IMG/VR virus record: IMGVR_UViG_3300025120_014919
Span: 41,614-105,613 of that record
From: a virus
Direction: 5' to 3' (one strand)
Length of the DNA stretch: 64,000 nucleotides
Made by a program: the position numbers and the translations under genes
The notes under the pieces: generated by a model
The model's input: the letters and a program-made list of their open reading frames with translations, nothing else
What the model was told of the DNA's origin: nothing
Database searches by the model: none
Part shown: piece by piece, positions 59,261-64,000 of the stretch
Layout of the letters: each line of letters starts with the position of its first letter
Numbering within the stretch: position 1 is the stretch's first letter

Positions 59261-62200
59261 ACGCTTATTTTAAGTGTACCGCTATCGTTCCAAACAACAC
59301 CAGCTATGCTTGGATCAGAGGTGGGTAACGTTGAAGCTTTTAAGAATAATCCATTTGCATGTAACAAATTAGATGAGACTGTTGTAATACTTGTACCAGC
59401 AATAACCGAATTAATATCATCTACCCTGACGCAATTACATTGACCACCTAAAACCGCTGAATTACCACCGCATGCCTGGTTACAAAAACCACCAGTAACA
59501 ACTGAACCGCCTCCATATGCTGTATTACGACTACCAGCCCCGATAAACGCTTTACTTCCTACCGCATCGTTCGCGCAACCAGCACCGATAAACGAATAAG
59601 ACGCAGCATTAACAGTTCTATTATTTCTACCACCTCCAACAATTGAACAATCTGCATATACAGTATTGCACATACCACCTACAATAGATGAATGATCGTT
59701 TCCAACGCATATAAGATTTTCAAACCCACCACCGATGAATGTATTATTACTACGGTTACAATTACTACTACCTCCAACTATACTAGCTGATAGACCGGTT
59801 ACTGCATTACTTGTACCACCGCCGATGAATGAATGACTACCAGTAGCTCTACTACTAAACCCGCCAACTATAGTTGAGTGTATTCCTTGAGCTTGATTAC
59901 TTGTACCACCTACTACAGATGACCTAAGAGCGGTGGCTTCATTTTCGCCACCGCTACCTACAAATGACCCGTTACCGGTAGCTTTATTATTAGCACCGTT
60001 ACCTACAAATGAATAGTTCTGGCATGCCAAATTGGTATTACCTTGTACTATAGTACTGTGAGTGCCGCATGCTTTATTCATATAACCACCACCAACAAAT
60101 GAACAAGCACCTATAGCACAACTATAGGTTCCATTAATGTTTGAAGCGCCACTACCGCATGCTTTATTCTGATAACCACTAATACCTACAAATGAGTAAG
60201 CACCGGTTGCGTAACCCCTTCTACCACCTCCAACAAATGAGTAAGCACCGGTTGCGCTATTACCATAACCATTAACTACAGTTGTATTATTACTGGAAGC
60301 TAAATTACTATAACCATTTCCGATAAATGAGGTTGCACCGGTAGCTCGATTACCATTCAAACCTCCTACAATAGCTGAATGTGAACCAGTCGCACAATTA
60401 GCATTACCACCACCAACAAATGAGTTTGAACCGGTAGCTTGATTATTAACACCACCAGTAATTTTACCAACTCTAATATCACCAGCTGATAGAGTATTGG
60501 TAGTTAAATTATTACTTGCCTTAACATTGGTTGCTGATAGCGTCACAGCTGTTAAATTGTTACTAGCTTTAATATTCGTCGCTGATAGCGTCACAGCTGT
60601 TAAATTGTTACTAGCTTTAATATTCGTCGCTGATAGCGTCACAGCTGTTAAATTGTTACTAGCTTTAATATTAGTACCTGATAAAGAAATAGCTGTTAAA
60701 TTATTACTTGCCTTAACATTGGTTGCTGATAGCGTCACAGCTGTTAAATTGTTACTAGCTTTAATATTAGTACCTGATAGAGTAACTGCAGTTATATTAT
60801 CACTAGCCTTTATATTATTAACAAATGTCGTACAAGCTGCATCTGCTGTTATATTACTACCTATAATAAATGAACAAGTATAAGAAGTGTCGATTACATT
60901 AGCCTTACCACCGAATATACCTGAATAATCAGCTTTAGCACAATTATGACAAGATGGGTTACCGTTAGTATAACCGCCACCGACAACAATTGAACAAGCA
61001 CCTGTTGCGGAATTATACCCACCTGAGCCGATGAATGAATTATTACCACAAGCGTTATTATTTTTACCAGCACCAACAAATGATTGACATTTTGTCATAT
61101 TGCAATATCCACCACCAATGGCTGATTCATTACCACAAGCAACATTTAAACACCCACCAGTGACACCTGATTTACTACCACAAGCTTGATTAAAAAAACC
61201 ACCACCCACGAATGAACAACCACCAATAGCTTTATTGAAGGAACCACCACCGATGGATGAATGAACACCGGTAGCACAAATATAATAACCATTTCCGACA
61301 AATGACTTATCACCGGTTGCTTGATTGAGATAACCATTTCCGATAAATGAGGTTGCACCGGTAGCTCGATTACCATACGTACCATTTCCGACAAATGAAC
61401 AATTACCAGTAGCATGATTACAAGTACCACCACCAATAAATGATCTAGCACCGGTATTTGTATTACCAAACCCAGCAGTAATTTTACCAACTCTAATATC
61501 ACCAGCTGATAGAGTATTGGTAGTTAAATTATCGCTAGCTTTAATATCAGTTGCTGATAGTGTAACTGCAGTTAAATTGTTACTAGCTTTAATATTCGTC
61601 GCTGATAGAGTAATAGCCGTTAAATTGTTACTAGCTTTAATATTCGTCGCTGATAGAGTAATAGCCGTTAAATTGTTACTTGCCTTTATATCAGTTGCTG
61701 ATAAAGAAATAGCTGTTAAATTGTCAGTAGCTTTAATATTCGTACCTGATAGAGTAATAGCCGTTAAATTGTTACTGACTTCAACATTACCGCTAGTAGA
61801 AATAGCTAATTTATTTTGAGCAGCATAAGACGATTGATTACCATCAGAAGCATAACCAATATTAAATCCAGTCTGTAAATAGCCTGAACCAATAAACCAT
61901 TCACGATTACTAGCTGCAGCTGCGCTATTTTTGCTATCTTGGATTTTAATACCAGCTCCACGGCCTTCATACCCGTTAATGTCTATTATAGCAGCAACCG
62001 CTGGTGAACCACCACTATCAGGTACATCTAATTTAAATAAGGTATCTGACTTAATTGAGCCACCTGCATCTACGCTACCAACGGCGTTAACATCACCACT
62101 TAAGTTTATAGAACCTGTAATATCGAAACCAGATAATTCAACCGAAGTGATATCAAGATATCTTACATTGGATGAAACAGCTGTTATAACTGTAGCACTT

Positions 62201-64000
62201 AATGATTCCGTAACTATATAACCAGTATTTGCAATATTTGTACTACTTAATGTTGTTGTAGTTAAATTATTACTTGCTGTTAAATTATTACTTGCCTTTA
62301 TATCAGTAGCTGATAGAGTAACTGCTGTAATATTATCATTAGCTTTTATATCAGTAGCTGATAGAGTAATAGCCGTTAAATTGTTACTAGCTTTAATATC
62401 AGTTGCTGATAGAGTATTGATTGTAATATTATCACTAGCTTTAATATCGGTAGCTGATAGAGTAATAGCCGTTAAATTATTACTTGCCTTTATATCACCA
62501 ATAACATCTAATTTAGTAACCGGCTGATTAGTTCCGACACCAACATTACCTGCAAAGTAATTAGGATTAGAACCTGAAGCACTTAAAGAACTATTCGTTT
62601 CAATCTGACCAACAAAGAAATTACGATTAGAACCTAAAGCACTTAAAGAACTTTTCGTTTCAATATAACCATCAACTAATAAATTACTAGTAGCTGATAT
62701 CGTGGCAGAAGCTAAATTGTTTGAAACTAAATTATTTGAAGCTTTTATATTAGTAGCTGATATCGAGGTAGAAGTTAAATTATTATCAGCTTTTATATCA
62801 ATAGCTGATAGAGTAATAGCCGTTAAATTATTACTGATTGTTAAATCAGAAGCTTCAATTTTTGTCTCTAATACTGGTACAGTTAATCTACCTGTCGCTG
62901 ATATATTACCTACAACCGTTAACGTTTCATTAGGGGTGTTAGTACCAATACCTGTACGATTATTTACTGAATCTACAACTAGATTATTATTACCTATATT
63001 AGCTGATGTACCTATTACCAAATCACCGTTTGAACTAATATTACCTGAAACTGTTAATCTTTCTGCTGGGGTATTATCTCCAATACCTATTTTAGCTCCA
63101 TCAGCAAAAACAATACTATCTCCACCTACATCCTCAAATGTTGCTAATGTACCTGGTCCACAGAATTGTTTTAAAACTAAAGCAGGGTCTGAATCATAAC
63201 TAAAAACTGATAATGTACTAGTTGTTATGTTTAATGTAGTATTAAAAACACCTGTTACTAACAAATCTCTTGCTGTAAGAGTATCAGTTTCTATAAAATC
63301 ATTTGCCCATATACCGTTAGTAGATAAAAGATTAACATAAGCTCTATCAGCTGATAATCTTTCAGCAGATAATGAACTAACTTTAATACTATCAGCTGAT
63401 AAAGAATTGCCTGATAAAGACTCTACATTTATAAAATGTGATGAAAGACTATTAGCTGATAAAGTAAACGCATCAATATAATTAGCAGATAAAGATTTAG
63501 CTGATAATGAAATAACACTAATGAAATTTGAAGATAAGGATGCAGTTGATAATGAAACTATTTCTGTTGAACCACTAATAATATTTTTACCAACAAAAGC
63601 ACCTGTACCTGGGTTAAGTATAATATCACCACCAACACCATTAACTGAGTTAGCTCTTCCTCCGCAAATTAATATATCTCCCCCTTGTGAGTTAACTTCT
63701 TCCGAATCACCACCGCTTAGTGTAATACCTCCACCGATACCACCAGGGCATTTATTTCTTAATCCTTTAATTAATATCTGTTTAGCGCATGCATCAGATC
63801 TATTATCATCTATACATACATATAAATCACTACTAAAATCTCCACTTATGGTATTTATCGCTGTTTCAGAACTTAATCCAATTTTGTTAGTGCATACTTG
63901 ACCAACTTTAAAAGTTTTAATTGCATATGGTCCTATGTTAAATACATCAGCTGATATTGAATGAACACTTAAACTTTTTGTTGTACAATTACCTTGACCT
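59257..64000 (-). CDS. Giant repetitive tail fibre/adhesin, 5' end outside the window
   Basis: Reverse-strand frame open from its stop at 59257 to the window end: about 1580 residues visible, start not seen (a TTG at 63264 is only an internal codon). From the visible N-terminal side: short SLSAxxLSA repeats (about 63330-63560), Gly-rich beta segments, three arrays of 16-residue repeats of type IKASNNLTAVTLSATN, and two blocks of YadA-head/Hep_Hag-like repeats (NxATGxxSFVGGG), some with Cys. The C-terminus ends in ASTLPTSDPSIAGVVWNDSG, common in phage fibres. A trimeric fibrous adhesin is inferred. Confidence 0.85.
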   Translation of the reverse strand, partial: GQGNCTTKSLSVHSISADVFNIGPYAIKTFKVGQVCTNKIGLSSETAINTISGDFSSDLYVCIDDNRSDACAKQILIKGLRNKCPGGIGGGITLSGGDSEEVNSQGGDILICGGRANSVNGVGGDIILNPGTGAFVGKNIISGSTEIVSLSTASLSSNFISVISLSAKSLSANYIDAFTLSANSLSSHFINVESLSGNSLSADSIKVSSLSAERLSADRAYVNLLSTNGIWANDFIETDTLTARDLLVTGVFNTTLNITTSTLSVFSYDSDPALVLKQFCGPGTLATFEDVGGDSIVFADGAKIGIGDNTPAERLTVSGNISSNGDLVIGTSANIGNNNLVVDSVNNRTGIGTNTPNETLTVVGNISATGRLTVPVLETKIEASDLTISNNLTAITLSAIDIKADNNLTSTSISATNIKASNNLVSNNLASATISATSNLLVDGYIETKSSLSALGSNRNFFVGQIETNSSLSASGSNPNYFAGNVGVGTNQPVTKLDVIGDIKASNNLTAITLSATDIKASDNITINTLSATDIKASNNLTAITLSATDIKANDNITAVTLSATDIKASNNLTASNNLTTTTLSSTNIANTGYIVTESLSATVITAVSSNVRYLDITSVELSGFDITGSINLSGDVNAVGSVDAGGSIKSDTLFKLDVPDSGGSPAVAAIIDINGYEGRGAGIKIQDSKNSAAAASNREWFIGSGYLQTGFNIGYASDGNQSSYAAQNKLAISTSGNVEVSNNLTAITLSGTNIKATDNLTAISLSATDIKASNNLTAITLSATNIKASNNLTAITLSATNIKASNNLTAVTLSATDIKASDNLTTNTLSAGDIRVGKITAGFGNTNTGARSFIGGGTCNHATGNCSFVGNGTYGNRATGATSFIGNGYLNQATGDKSFVGNGYYICATGVHSSIGGGSFNKAIGGCSFVGGGFFNQACGSKSGVTGGCLNVACGNESAIGGGYCNMTKCQSFVGAGKNNNACGNNSFIGSGGYNSATGACSIVVGGGYTNGNPSCHNCAKADYSGIFGGKANVIDTSYTCSFIIGSNITADAACTTFVNNIKASDNITAVTLSGTNIKASNNLTAVTLSATNVKASNNLTAISLSGTNIKASNNLTAVTLSATNIKASNNLTAVTLSATNIKASNNLTAVTLSATNVKASNNLTTNTLSAGDIRVGKITGGVNNQATGSNSFVGGGNANCATGSHSAIVGGLNGNRATGATSFIGNGYSNLASSNNTTVVNGYGNSATGAYSFVGGGRRGYATGAYSFVGISGYQNKACGSGASNINGTYSCAIGACSFVGGGYMNKACGTHSTIVQGNTNLACQNYSFVGNGANNKATGNGSFVGSGGENEATALRSSVVGGTSNQAQGIHSTIVGGFSSRATGSHSFIGGGTSNAVTGLSASIVGGSSNCNRSNNTFIGGGFENLICVGNDHSSIVGGMCNTVYADCSIVGGGRNNRTVNAASYSFIGAGCANDAVGSKAFIGAGSRNTAYGGGSVVTGGFCNQACGGNSAVLGGQCNCVRVDDINSVIAGTSITTVSSNLLHANGLFLKASTLPTSDPSIAGVVWNDSGTLKISV
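60310..61532 (-). repeat. Two copies of a module offset by exactly 1020 bp
   Basis: 60310-60356 equals 61330-61376 and 60456-60512 equals 61476-61532, both at an offset of 1020 bp (340 codons). The unit contains the end of a YadA-head block plus the start of a 48-bp array, so the module was duplicated in frame. Confidence 0.8.
60485..60820 (-). repeat. 48-bp tandem repeat array (coding)
   Basis: About seven units of 48 bp inside the giant fibre; those at 60533, 60581 and 60629 are near-identical, later ones diverge. Each encodes 16 residues (type ASNNLTAVTLSATNIK). Confidence 0.85.
61497..61790 (-). repeat. Second 48-bp tandem repeat array (coding)
   Basis: About six units of the same 48-bp type, 1020 bp from the first array, with adjacent units around 61600-61680 almost identical. 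Confidence 0.8.
62280..62510 (-). repeat. Third, shorter repeat array (coding)
   Basis: About five more divergent 48-bp units in the upstream part of the same gene. Confidence 0.7.

Noticed and set aside
60497-61819. Open frames on the plus strand through the fibre repeats
   Set aside because: They are antisense to the repeat codons, low in complexity, lack start signals, and exist because the repeat has no stop in that frame.
60485-62510. Regular 48-bp repeats that resemble a CRISPR array
   Set aside because: Repeats are contiguous coding units without unique spacers, in frame with the giant fibre, and no cas gene is present.
63262-63264. TTG at 63264 as start of the giant fibre
   Set aside because: The same frame continues without stop to the window end with matching repeat content, and no late box lies near.
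1-64000. tRNA genes, integrase or attachment sites
   Set aside because: I saw no cloverleaf-like sequence, no integrase gene, and no non-coding gap large enough; nothing supports a temperate lifestyle here.

Overview
The window is a gene-dense, clearly AT-rich segment of a T4-like myovirus genome (contractile tail). It carries recognisable homologues of the T4 replication proteins (gp41, gp59, gp32, gp45, gp44, gp61, RNase H), the packaging motor (gp16, gp17), the neck (gp14), the tail (gp18 sheath, gp19 tube, gp54, gp48, gp29-like tape measure) and the baseplate (gp53, gp25, gp6, gp26-like, hub). Carried metabolic genes, extreme AT content and many adhesin-like fibre genes suggest a marine phage of a low-GC host, for example a pelagiphage- or cyanophage-like virus. 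That host guess is inference only. I see no tRNA, insertion sequence, CRISPR array, integrase or stretch of more than 300 bases without a gene. Both window edges cut genes.

Layout. 1-5.8 kb: replication block in T4 order (gp41, DHH phosphoesterase, gp33?, gp59, gp32, unknown, gp45, two small genes). 5.9-9 kb: sugar-nucleotide cassette (reductase, cytidylyltransferase, epimerase, 4,6-dehydratase). 9.2-11.4 kb: RNase H and primase. 11.4-16 kb: small, mostly late genes on both strands, several with capsid-targeting-like N-termini, plus neck gp14. 16-31.5 kb: gp17 and a long rightward tail/baseplate block. 31.4-35 kb: gp16, dUTPase, gp44 and three more small capsid-targeting-like proteins. 35-42.8 kb: baseplate wedge genes. 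42.7-55.4 kb: fibre and adhesin genes on both strands, with two paralogous S74-chaperone fibres in opposite orientation. 55.5-59.3 kb: GT2 glycosyltransferase, GMP reductase, GT9-like glycosyltransferase and sulfotransferase. 59.3-64 kb: a giant repetitive fibre read leftward and open at the window end.

The most striking signal is the 5' end architecture. T4-type late boxes (general form NNTAAATA, often TATAAATA, CATAAATA or AATAAATA) stand at a fixed distance from start codons: exactly 5 nt in 19 cases and 6 nt in four. Six non-late genes instead have a sigma70-like promoter, mostly TTGAnn-N16-TATAAT, with the -10 hexamer usually 6 nt before the start codon. With usual T4 late and sigma70 geometry, both layouts put the first base of the start codon at about +1. 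Many first genes of transcripts may therefore be leaderless, while some downstream genes have Shine-Dalgarno sequences. The rule also selects starts: GTG 23182, ATG 56263, ATG 12377 and a nested ATG 15653.

Inferred joint working: replication proteins run a T4-type replisome; late genes are presumably read by a gp55-like sigma factor with gp33 and the clamp (gp55 is not in the window); small late proteins with capsid-targeting-like N-termini may be packaged and ejected; sugar, glycosyl- and sulfo-transfer genes may alter host surface or virion glycans; and the fibre region has repeats and inverted paralogues that could drive receptor switching.
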